Counted from the first letter of the stretch, positions 1-7,163 are shown. The stretch: DNA of 7,163 nt from CAVYGB01 sp046734815 (GCA_046734815.1 JBKPRZ010000035.1:1-7163); one strand, 5' to 3'. Program-made: numbers and translations. Notes: generated by a model not told the origin, from the sequence alone.

Positions 1-205
1 CCGCCGAACCCTCGGGCGCGACGGTCGCCTCCGGGCGCGCACGATCGCGCGCGGCCAGCCAGCCGAGGGCCAGGAACCCGACCAGGTGCACACCACTGGC
101 CCAGGCAGCGGCGCGAAGCACTGGTCCGAATCTCTCGTGTCGCCGCCGTACCGGTCGCAGGATCGCTGCCTTTCTCGAGCAGGGTTTGCCTCGAAAGAGT
201 ACCAT
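1..205 (-). CDS. N-terminal fragment of a single-pass inner-membrane protein, possibly TonB-like (runs off left edge)
   Basis: Reading leftward from an ATG at 205-203, the frame is open for 68 codons to the window edge. The product begins with a strongly basic stretch (about residues 5-30, ten Arg and two Lys). A hydrophobic segment follows at about residues 31-51 (AAAWASGVHLVGFLALGWLAA), then a polar start (RDRARPEATVAPEG). This is the layout of an inner-membrane protein with a short cytoplasmic N-terminus and a periplasmic C-terminal part, as in TonB-type energy transducers. TonB is only a guess, because no C-terminal domain is in the window. A GAGG ribosome-site match lies five bases before the ATG (complement of 211-214). 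However, codons 1-28 have weak third-position G/C bias (about 57% by my count) while later codons are strongly biased (about 80%). The true start may therefore be GTG at 121-119, just before the membrane segment. The gene is divergent from ttcA. Confidence 0.55.
   Translation of the reverse strand, partial: MVLFRGKPCSRKAAILRPVRRRHERFGPVLRAAAWASGVHLVGFLALGWLAARDRARPEATVAPEGSA
170..199 (+). promoter_or_regulatory. Inverted repeat / possible leader hairpin before ttcA
   Basis: TCGAG at 175-179 and CTCGA at 190-194 form an inverted repeat. An alternative fold pairs CTTTC (170-174) with GAAAG (193-197) and GAG (177-179) with CTC (190-192). The right arm overlaps the purine-rich GAAAGAG (193-199), the only ribosome-site-like sequence upstream of ttcA. 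It could be an operator for either divergent gene or an mRNA hairpin. Chance is also possible, and no function is shown. Confidence 0.25.
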
Positions 206-218
206 GACCGCCTCATGA
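204..218 (+). other. Four-codon leader ORF (MTAS) whose stop overlaps the ttcA start
   Basis: ATG at 204 follows the purine-rich GAAAGAG (193-199) by four bases and encodes M-T-A-S before a TGA at 216-218. That TGA overlaps the ATG at 215-217 as ATGA. The ttcA ATG itself has no nearby ribosome-site match, so ribosomes may load at 204 and restart at 215. Translation of the mini-ORF is inference. Confidence 0.3.
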
Positions 219-1063
219 ATCTGGGGCTGCCCACGGCGGCGAAGACCGATCCTGACGCGCTCGAGCGGCAGCTCTTGCGCGGCGTCGGCCGCGCCATTGC
301 CGACTTCCGGCTCATCGAGCCAGGCGACCGGATCGCCGTGGCGGTCTCGGGCGGCAAGGACAGCTACACGTTGCTGACCCTGCTGGCCGCGATGGCGCGC
401 CGGGCGCCGATCCAGTTCCAGCTGGTGGCGGTGCACCTGGACCAGGGGCACCCCGGGTACGACGGCGAGCCGCTGCGACGCTTCCTCGAACAGAGCGGCG
501 TCGAGCACCGCATCCTCCGCGAGGACACCTACGCCATCGTCACCGACAAGATCCCCGAGGGGAAGACGTACTGCTCGCTCTGCTCGCGCTTGCGGCGTGG
601 GATCCTGTACCGGGTGGCCACGGATCTCCGCTGCAACAAGATCGCGCTGGGCCATCACCGCGACGACGCGCTGGAGACGCTGCTGCTGAACCTGTTCTTC
701 GCCGGCAAGCTGGCGGCCATGCCGGCGCGGCTGCACAGCGACGACGGCGCCCAGGTGGTCATCCGGCCCCTCATCTATTGTAGTGAGAGCACCATCGCCG
801 CCTACGCCGCGGCCCGCGCCTTCCCGATCTTGCCCTGCAATCTGTGCGGCTCGCAGAGCGAGGCCCAGCGCAAGCAGATGAAGGCGCTGATCGCCCGGCT
901 GGAAGCGGACCACCCGCACCTGCGCCAGTCGATGCTGGCAGCGCTGGGCAACGTGGTCCCGTCGCACCTGCTCGACCGCTCGCTGGCCGCCACCGCCGCT
1001 CGCCGCGCGGACGACGACCAGCCCGGGCCCGACGTGGTCCCGCTGCGCCGCCTCGGCGGCTGA
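215..1063 (+). CDS. ttcA: tRNA 2-thiocytidine biosynthesis protein TtcA
   Basis: TtcA is a cytoplasmic iron-sulfur, ATP-dependent enzyme that thiolates cytidine 32 of certain tRNAs to 2-thiocytidine. The 282-residue product carries the PP-loop ATP-binding motif SGGKDS at residues 45-50, preceded by the family-typical AIADFRLIEPGDRI. The CSLCSRLRRG block supplies two cluster cysteines (C120, C123). GHHRDDALETLLLN lies at 146-159, and PCNLCGSQ at 207-214 supplies the further conserved cysteine region. VVPSHL near the C-terminus also matches the family. The start at 215 places the PP-loop within two residues of its position in the E. coli protein as I recall it. An upstream in-frame ATG at 86 would add 43 residues unlike the family and overlap the divergent gene, so it was not used. 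The C-terminus is shorter than in E. coli (about 311 residues). The gene is convergent with lon and appears to be transcribed alone. Confidence 0.93.
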   Translation: MNLGLPTAAKTDPDALERQLLRGVGRAIADFRLIEPGDRIAVAVSGGKDSYTLLTLLAAMARRAPIQFQLVAVHLDQGHPGYDGEPLRRFLEQSGVEHRILREDTYAIVTDKIPEGKTYCSLCSRLRRGILYRVATDLRCNKIALGHHRDDALETLLLNLFFAGKLAAMPARLHSDDGAQVVIRPLIYCSESTIAAYAAARAFPILPCNLCGSQSEAQRKQMKALIARLEADHPHLRQSMLAALGNVVPSHLLDRSLAATAARRADDDQPGPDVVPLRRLGG

Positions 1064-1074
1064 CAGTCAGACCA

Positions 1075-1107
1075 GAAAATGGCCGGGTTCGCTCGGTCCG
1101 CGCCCGG

Positions 1108-1108
<1 letters not shown>
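1075..1108 (-). terminator. Probable rho-independent terminator of lon
   Basis: GCCGGG at 1082-1087 and CCCGGC at 1103-1108 are perfect inverted arms. An inner CGC/GCG (1090-1092 with 1100-1102) extends the stem past a two-base bulge, leaving a seven-base loop. On the minus strand the stem is followed by ATTTTCT (T-run at 1079-1076), which fits termination of lon. On the plus strand no T-run follows, so it is a weaker candidate for ttcA. The stem overlaps the lon stop codon (1110-1108). Confidence 0.45.
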
Positions 1109-3561
<2,453 letters not shown>

Positions 3562-3636
3562 GCCGTGCCATTAGACTACGGATTTATCGTCCATTGAAAG
3601 GCCCTTGCTGCTTCGATAGCCGTTGCAGCGACCGCC

Positions 3637-3664
3637 TTGACGTCGCCGTTTTGGTTACTACGAT
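3637..3664 (+). promoter_or_regulatory. Predicted sigma70-type promoter for the Spy-like/HtrA operon
   Basis: TTGACG at 3637-3642 matches the -35 consensus at five of six bases. TACGAT at 3659-3664 matches the -10 consensus at four of six, with a 16-bp spacer. Transcription would start near 3671, giving a leader of about 72 bases before the ATG at 3743. It lies in the 181-bp divergent gap between lon and the Spy-like gene. No equally good promoter was seen for lon on the other strand. Confidence 0.5.
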
Positions 3665-3671
3665 GAAGTGT

Positions 3672-3693
3672 ACGTGCGGCATGGTGCCCACGT
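3672..3693 (+). promoter_or_regulatory. Hairpin / dyad at the predicted transcription start
   Basis: ACGTG (3672-3676) pairs with CACGT (3689-3693) and GGCA (3678-3681) pairs with TGCC (3685-3688). This gives nine base pairs with a single bulged C (3677) and a TGG loop. It sits immediately downstream of the predicted -10 element, so it could be a repressor operator over the start site or a protective hairpin at the mRNA 5' end. A run of A (3695-3699) follows. The dyad is visible; its role is inferred. Confidence 0.4.
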
Positions 3694-3742
3694 GAAAAAT
3701 CCCCGCCGGGTGCGATGAGCCCCTGCGAGAAGGAGAAAGACG

Positions 3743-4231
3743 ATGCATCCAGCATTGGTGTCCTGGTGGCACGCCCAGCGTGCCAGTATGCGCTCCCCCT
3801 ACAGCTGCGGCGGCCCTGGCCGTGGCTGGCCGCAAGGTGAGGGCTTCGAAGGCGGTGGCGGTGGTGGCGGCGACTTCGGCGATGGAGGCGGCGGTTTCGG
3901 CGTGCGTCGGCCGCTGCGCTTCCTCGCCTACAAGCTGGAGCTCGACGAGCGCCAGGTGTCCGAGCTGGCCCGCGTGCTCAACGAGCTGAAGACCGAACGC
4001 GCCCAGGCCGAGGTGGACCGCCGCCGCACGGTGGCCGGGTTCGCCGACGCCGTGGCGGGCACGGACTTCGACGCGGGCAAGGCGCAGGAGGCCGGCGCCC
4101 TGCGGGTGGCCAGCGCCGAACGTGTGCGCGACGCCGTGCTGCGGGCCCTGCAGCAAATCCACGCCCTCCTCGATGACGAGCAACGCAAGCGGCTCGCATA
4201 TTTGATCCGCACTGGCACTCTGGCGATCTGA
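3743..4231 (+). CDS. Spy/CpxP-family (LTXXQ-motif) protein with Gly-rich N-terminus
   Basis: The 162-residue product has an all-helical C-terminal half with two degenerate LTXXQ-type motifs, LELDERQ at 65-71 and LLDDEQRKRL at 142-151, separated by charged helices. This is the pattern of Spy/CpxP-type periplasmic chaperones and metal-sensing relatives. The first 56 residues are unusual: two Trp at 8-9, one Cys at 22, and a Gly-rich tract at 33-53 with seven consecutive Gly at 37-43. There is no signal peptide or membrane segment, so unlike Spy or CpxP it appears cytoplasmic. The start is secured by AAGGAG at 3730-3735, seven bases before the ATG. The stop codon overlaps the next gene's ATG (TGATG at 4229-4233), so translation is probably coupled to the HtrA-like protease. 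A chaperone or sensor role serving that protease is inference. Confidence 0.8.
   Translation: MHPALVSWWHAQRASMRSPYSCGGPGRGWPQGEGFEGGGGGGGDFGDGGGGFGVRRPLRFLAYKLELDERQVSELARVLNELKTERAQAEVDRRRTVAGFADAVAGTDFDAGKAQEAGALRVASAERVRDAVLRALQQIHALLDDEQRKRLAYLIRTGTLAI
3767..3785 (+). repeat. Perfect inverted repeat in the early coding region of the Spy-like gene
   Basis: TGGCACGC (3767-3774) and GCGTGCCA (3778-3785) are perfect reverse complements around a CCA centre. They lie within codons 9-15, 24 bases after the start codon. The pair could form a strong 8-bp mRNA hairpin near the initiation region or serve as a protein-binding palindrome. The left arm also holds GGCAC (3768-3772), which could pair with GTGCC (3684-3688) of the leader hairpin. 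Function is unknown. Confidence 0.5.
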
Positions 4232-5286
4232 TGGACGCCCCCGCCCTGGATCGGACTTTGCCGACATTGCCGTCAGCGGCACGACCGGACAGCGACATCG
4301 CGCTGCTGGACGCGTACTCCCGCGCGGTGGTGGAGGTGGCCGAATCGGTGAGCCCCTCGGTGGTCCGCATCGAATCGGAGCTCCCCGCACCACCCCCTTC
4401 GCCGCGAGGCGATCGGGGTGGTCGGCCGGGGCGGGGGTCCGAGCCCCAGCCGCGCGGCAGCGGCTCGGGCTTCGTCTTCACCCCCGACGGGTACATCCTC
4501 ACCAACAGCCACGTGGTCAGCGGCGCGCGCCGGCTGGAGGTGTCGCTCGACGATGGGCGGCACCTGACCGCCAGCCTGGTGGGCGACGACCCCCACACCG
4601 ACCTGGCCGTGATCCGGGTGACCGGGTCGGATCTGGTGCCCGCGCGTCTGGGTGACTCGAGCGCGCTGCGGGTCGGCCAGCTGGTGGTGGCCATCGGCAA
4701 CCCCTACGGGTTCGACTGCACGGTCACCGCGGGCGTGGTCAGCGCCCTGGGCCGCTCGCTGCGTTCGCAATCGGGGCGCCTGATCGACGACGTCATCCAG
4801 ACCGACGCCGCCCTGAACCCGGGCAACTCGGGCGGCCCGCTGGTCAACACCCACGGCGAGGTCATCGGCATCAACACCGCCATGATCCGCCCGGCCCAGG
4901 GGCTGTGCTTCGCGGTGGCCATGCGCACCGCCAGCTTCGTGATGAGCCGGCTGATCCGCGACGGGCGCATCCGGCGCAGCTACATCGGGGTGGGTGGGCA
5001 GGACGTCCCCCTGCTGCGCAAGGTGGTCCGCTACTTCGACCTGCCGGTCGACAGCGGCGTGATGGTCGCCTCGGTCGAGCCCGAAAGCCCCGGCGAGCGC
5101 GCGGGCCTTCAGCCCGGGGACTTCGTCGTCCGCTTCGGGGAGGCTTGGGTGAAGGGCATCGATGACCTGCACCGGCTGCTGACCGAGGAACGCGTAGGCG
5201 AGCCGGTGGATCTGCTGGTCCTGCGGCGCACCGAGATGCGCACGCTGCGGCTGGTTCCGAGCGAGATCCCTCCTCCCCGCCACTGA
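4231..5286 (+). CDS. HtrA/Deg-like S1C serine protease with one PDZ domain, no signal peptide
   Basis: The 351-residue product has the chymotrypsin-fold protease domain of the HtrA/Deg family (about 30-245), with catalytic H94 in TNSHVVSGA, D124 in HTDLAVIRV and S200 in NPGNSGGPLV. A single PDZ domain follows (about 250-345), with YIGVGGQD at its start and SPGERAGLQPGDFVV inside. HtrA proteases degrade or refold damaged proteins, with PDZ domains sensing substrate C-termini. A Pro/Gly/Arg-rich stretch at 51-77 sits where family members carry a flexible loop. The N-terminus (MDAPALDRTLPTLPSAARPD) has no signal peptide or transmembrane helix, although classical HtrA proteins are exported or anchored. 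Two cysteines (C163, C226) do not argue against a cytoplasmic site. The start overlaps the stop of the Spy-like gene, which supports this N-terminus and co-translation. Catalytic class is certain; location and substrates are inferred. Confidence 0.93.
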   Translation: MDAPALDRTLPTLPSAARPDSDIALLDAYSRAVVEVAESVSPSVVRIESELPAPPPSPRGDRGGRPGRGSEPQPRGSGSGFVFTPDGYILTNSHVVSGARRLEVSLDDGRHLTASLVGDDPHTDLAVIRVTGSDLVPARLGDSSALRVGQLVVAIGNPYGFDCTVTAGVVSALGRSLRSQSGRLIDDVIQTDAALNPGNSGGPLVNTHGEVIGINTAMIRPAQGLCFAVAMRTASFVMSRLIRDGRIRRSYIGVGGQDVPLLRKVVRYFDLPVDSGVMVASVEPESPGERAGLQPGDFVVRFGEAWVKGIDDLHRLLTEERVGEPVDLLVLRRTEMRTLRLVPSEIPPPRH

Positions 5287-5300
5287 TCGAGCTTTCCTCC

Positions 5301-5323
5301 GCGCGTCAGGACGGGCGCTTTTT
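5301..5323 (+). terminator. Candidate rho-independent terminator after the HtrA-like gene
   Basis: GCGCGT (5301-5306) can pair with AC-G (5311-5313) and GCGC-end bases (5316-5318), with a GG bulge at 5314-5315 and a CAGG loop. TTTTT follows at 5319-5323. It begins 15 bases after the stop codon, which suits the end of the Spy-like/HtrA operon. The bulged stem makes it only moderately convincing. Confidence 0.4.
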
Positions 5324-5375
5324 ACGTTCTTCCCCCGGCCTGTGCGTCCCCGGCGATCCATGGTCTGGGGGTGGA

Positions 5376-5391
5376 CGTGTGAGCGTGTGAG
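5376..5391 (+). repeat. Perfect 8-bp tandem direct repeat (CGTGTGAG x2)
   Basis: CGTGTGAG occurs twice in a row, 25 bases before the next start codon and just upstream of its ribosome site. It could be paired half-sites for a regulator or simple slippage. Nothing else in the window supports a role. Confidence 0.35.
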
Positions 5392-5415
5392 CGCGCTGGC
5401 GGAAGGGGAATCGTC

Positions 5416-5736
5416 ATGATCAGGGACAAAGTCGAGCTGGGTGAGACCGAGCTTCCGATCTCGCTCTCGGTCGAGGGAACGCCGATCGGCGGGGCCTGCC
5501 TGATCGAAGACGACCACGCCGGCACCCTGCGATTCGAGGGCCTGGACGTCATCGCGCGGGTGTTCTTCGCCGAATACCTGGGCCCGGGCGGTCCCGGCGA
5601 GGACACCCGGGTCAAGGAGGTCTGGGTCACCGATCACCTCCGCCACCGCACCCTGCGCGCCCCCGAAGCCACGGTCCGGCATTTTTCCGCCGGGACCGGC
5701 GAGCTCGAGCTGAGCGCCGCGTTCGTGGACCTGTAA
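5416..5736 (+). CDS. Uncharacterised 106-residue soluble protein
   Basis: I do not recognise this protein. It is 106 residues long and acidic, with alternating hydrophobic and polar residues suggesting a mostly beta fold (ELPISLSVEG, TLRFEGLDVIARVFF, GELELSAAFVDL). A Gly/Pro turn (GPGGPGED) lies at 56-63 and a single Cys at 28. There is no signal peptide or membrane segment, so it is probably cytoplasmic. The ATG at 5416 is supported by the purine-rich GGAAGGGGAA at 5401-5410, and codon use matches the neighbours, which argues for a real gene. It lies 129 bases after the HtrA-like gene behind a candidate terminator, so it is probably its own unit. The beta-rich reading is by eye only. Confidence 0.75.
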   Translation: MIRDKVELGETELPISLSVEGTPIGGACLIEDDHAGTLRFEGLDVIARVFFAEYLGPGGPGEDTRVKEVWVTDHLRHRTLRAPEATVRHFSAGTGELELSAAFVDL

Positions 5737-5774
5737 GGCAGACACGACAGCTTTCCCCGGCGAACAGGGGCGGG

Positions 5775-5783
5775 TGTTATCCT
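5775..5783 (+). promoter_or_regulatory. Candidate extended -10 element for the downstream exported-protein gene
   Basis: TGTTATCCT has the TGN extension plus a four-of-six match to the -10 consensus. No good -35 is seen at 16-18 bp upstream. If used, the transcript would start near 5790 with a leader of about 88 bases. Weak on its own. Confidence 0.25.
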
Positions 5784-5801
5784 GGCCGGCGGCGCCCCGA
5801 G

Positions 5802-5857
5802 GGCCGTACGGCCGGATCGGCCTCATGTAATGGCAGGTGCCCGTCGATGTCACGGGC
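5802..5857 (+). promoter_or_regulatory. Two palindromic elements in the leader of the exported-protein gene
   Basis: GGCCGTACGGCC at 5802-5813 is a perfect 12-bp palindrome. GCCCGT (5839-5844) and ACGGGC (5852-5857) form a second inverted repeat with a seven-base centre. It ends nine bases before the ribosome site AAGGAG at 5866-5871. Both could be regulator sites or RNA hairpins. In GC-rich intergenic DNA such palindromes also arise by chance. Confidence 0.3.
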
Positions 5858-5877
5858 CTTCACCCAAGGAGCCACCG

Positions 5878-6306
5878 ATGTCGAACGCCCGCCACCTGGC
5901 CCTGGTCCTGGCCCTGACTGCCCCCGCTGCGCTCGCCTGCGAGGGTGACCTCGCCAGCAACCCTCCGGTGAACCGGGCGGTGGTGAAGTTCTGCAACGAC
6001 CGCATCGGCGCCAACAACGCCCTGATCGATCTGACCCTGGAGATCGGAAGCCCGCCGCTGAAGATCAGCGCGCGCAGCGGGACCTGCGCCCCCATGGTGG
6101 GTCACGGCTGCCTGGCCATCCCGGCCGGGTCCGCCGTGCCCATGACCCTGCGGCAGGACGGGCGCGAGCTGACCTCCGAGCTGCTCGAGGTCCACGACGG
6201 CGAGGAATGGGTGGTGGTCGCCTACAAGGACGCGCCCATCCTGGGCGGCGGCGAGCTGCGCGAAGAGTTCCCCTGCGCGACCTTCGACTGGGACAAGCTC
6301 CGCTAG
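5878..6306 (+). CDS. Small exported cysteine-containing protein of unknown function
   Basis: The 142-residue product begins with a short polar/basic stretch (MSNARH) and a hydrophobic core (LALVLALTAPAALA), followed by Cys 21: a signal peptide. The cleavage site reads A-L-A before Cys. That fits signal peptidase I, or a loose lipobox for signal peptidase II, so it may be periplasmic or a lipoprotein. If C21 is lipidated, the four other cysteines (C39, C70, C78, C133) could form two disulfides. The mature part looks beta-rich (NALIDLTLEIG, EWVVVAYKDAPILGGG). I recognise no family. The start at 5878 is set by AAGGAG at 5866-5871, six bases upstream. An in-frame ATG at 5830 would add 16 polar residues before the signal sequence and lacks a ribosome site. 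It ends 22 bases from the convergent FecR-type gene. Confidence 0.8.
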   Translation: MSNARHLALVLALTAPAALACEGDLASNPPVNRAVVKFCNDRIGANNALIDLTLEIGSPPLKISARSGTCAPMVGHGCLAIPAGSAVPMTLRQDGRELTSELLEVHDGEEWVVVAYKDAPILGGGELREEFPCATFDWDKLR

Positions 6307-6328
6307 CCGACCGCCGGCCGGGCACCGG

Positions 6329-7163
6329 CTAAGGTAGCGGGCCCGCGCGCAGCTCGTGGCGTTCGGCGCGGGCGCTGTCGGCCATGGCGCCATCGGGATA
6401 GCGAAGCAGGAGCTCGTCGAGCAGGCGCAGCGCACGCACGGTGTCGCCCCGGCGGCGGGCGACCACGGCGGCATGGAACAGATCCATCTGCTCGCGCAGG
6501 GTCGACGCGACCTGCGCCGGGCGCGCGACCTTGCGGACCGCGGGCTGCAGCGCCGGCAGGGGCGCGGCCGCCAGCGCCGGCGGGGGCGCAGGCAAGGCGA
6601 TCAGCGGGGCGGTCGCGCAGGGGGTTTGCCAGCGCGCACCGGGCCCCAGCAGGGTCTGGTGTTCGTGCCCGCGCACCGCCACCACGCCCTCGCGCACACG
6701 CACCTCGGTGGTCACGAGATCGGGGCAGGCCTGCCCGGCGGGCAGCAGCTGCACCTCGAAGGCGGTGCCGTGCACCTCCACCTCGGCGTCGGGGGTCTGG
6801 ATGAGAAAGCGCTGGCCGGCCTGCAGCTTGGCCACCTGGGCGTGCACCCGACCGCCGCGCAGGACGAAGTGCTGCGACGATCCCAGCTCGCTCAGCTCGA
6901 GGTCGCTCTGGTTCTCCAGGTCCAGCCGCGTGCCGGTGGACAGCGAGATGGCCAGCCGCGCGCCCGGACCGGTGCGCATGCGGTCGCCCTGCGACAGCCC
7001 CACGCTGGTGAGGGTGCGGCCGATCTCCAGGGCGGTGCCGTTGCGGGCCACCGTGGCCGGCGCGCCCGACAGCGCGATCGCCACCGCGGTCAGCGAGGGC
7101 GGAGGAGCGGCGGCGGCGTCGCGGCGGTGCTCGGCCGCCTGCCGCAGACCCGAGCGCATGGTC
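6329..7163 (-). CDS. FecR-domain protein with C-terminal TPR-like segment (5' end beyond the window)
   Basis: The frame is open from the right edge to a TAG at 6331-6329. Numbered from an ATG at 7159, residues about 55-165 match the FecR domain pattern: QGDRMRTGPGARLAISLSTG, LENQSDLEL, FVLRGGRVHAQV, FLIQTPDAEVEVHGTAFEV and VREGVVAV. In this family the domain lies in the periplasm and is often tied to ECF sigma-factor signalling or surface-sensing proteins. A Pro/Ala-rich linker (about 185-218) leads to a helical segment at 220-270 (HAAVVARRRGDTVRALRLLDELLLRYPDGAMADSA) resembling a tetratricopeptide-type repeat. No membrane segment lies in the visible part. An anchoring helix is expected further upstream, so the ATG at 7159 is probably internal and the gene partial. 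Cysteines fall at 145 and 181. Confidence 0.85.
   Translation of the reverse strand, partial: TMRSGLRQAAEHRRDAAAAPPPSLTAVAIALSGAPATVARNGTALEIGRTLTSVGLSQGDRMRTGPGARLAISLSTGTRLDLENQSDLELSELGSSQHFVLRGGRVHAQVAKLQAGQRFLIQTPDAEVEVHGTAFEVQLLPAGQACPDLVTTEVRVREGVVAVRGHEHQTLLGPGARWQTPCATAPLIALPAPPPALAAAPLPALQPAVRKVARPAQVASTLREQMDLFHAAVVARRRGDTVRALRLLDELLLRYPDGAMADSARAERHELRAGPLP

Noticed and set aside
86..214. 43-residue N-terminal extension of TtcA from the ATG at 86
   Set aside because: The family start aligns with 215. The extension has weak codon bias, overlaps the divergent gene and resembles nothing in TtcA proteins.
3663..3695. Ten-codon ORF MKCTCGMVPT in the lon/Spy-like gap, attractive as a Cys-bearing leader peptide
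   Set aside because: It has no ribosome site, and if the predicted promoter is right, transcription starts downstream of its ATG.
3839..3901. Gly-codon repeats in the Spy-like gene as a possible microsatellite or phase-variable tract
   Set aside because: The GGC/GGT units are irregular and interrupted by Asp and Phe codons. This is better read as a Gly-rich protein segment than a slippage repeat.
3584..4393. 269-codon minus-strand frame opposite the Spy-like gene
   Set aside because: It is antisense to a gene with a strong ribosome site and coupled downstream gene; composition is typical of a shadow frame.
5348..5370. CCCC/GGGG arms and a CCATGG core between the HtrA-like gene and the next gene
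   Set aside because: Only a four-base stem with a long loop, and the CCATGG core does not extend; expected by chance at this GC content.
4273..5853. 526-codon minus-strand frame opposite the HtrA-like gene and its neighbour
   Set aside because: It crosses two well-supported plus-strand genes and their intergenic gaps. The product is His/Arg/Ala/Asp-rich shadow sequence without domains.
6307..6328. GC-rich inverted repeat in the 22-bp convergent gap as a shared terminator
   Set aside because: GCCGG/CCGGC arms can pair, but no T-run follows on either strand, so an intrinsic terminator cannot be supported.

Overview
The window is a GC-rich, densely coded bacterial chromosome segment with strong G/C bias at third codon positions. 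Gene content and style suggest a Myxococcota/deltaproteobacterial-type genome: a LonA-type protease, a Spy/CpxP-like protein with a Gly-rich N-terminus, an S1C protease without a signal peptide, and a FecR-domain protein with a TPR-like tail. The lineage is inferred from style and recalled family patterns, not proven. No mobile element, CRISPR array, rRNA or tRNA was seen.

Layout: (1) 1-205, minus strand: the N-terminus of a single-pass membrane protein, cut by the window edge and possibly TonB-like. (2) 215-1063, plus: ttcA, the tRNA 2-thiocytidine synthetase, divergent from the first gene. (3) 1108-3561, minus: lon, the ATP-dependent protease, convergent with ttcA, with a probable terminator hairpin overlapping its stop codon. 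(4) 3562-3742: a divergent control region with a good sigma70-type promoter reading right and a hairpin at the predicted start site. (5) 3743-4231 and 4231-5286, plus: a Spy/CpxP-family protein and an HtrA-like serine protease, joined by a TGATG stop/start overlap. A candidate terminator follows. (6) 5416-5736, plus: an unrecognised 106-residue soluble protein. (7) 5878-6306, plus: a small exported cysteine-containing protein of unknown function. (8) 6329-7163, minus: a FecR-domain protein running off the right edge.

The coherent theme is protein quality control. lon lies back to back with a two-gene unit that pairs a Spy/CpxP-like putative chaperone or sensor with an HtrA-like protease. Both of those families are normally periplasmic, yet neither protein here shows a signal peptide or membrane anchor, so the pair may act in the cytoplasm alongside Lon. 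The remaining genes (tRNA thiolation, small exported protein, FecR protein) show no evident functional link to this unit. Most of the window is ordinary core-type sequence. The points most worth a second look are the unusual Spy/HtrA pair, the inverted repeats around its 5' end, and the compact divergent start region upstream of ttcA.
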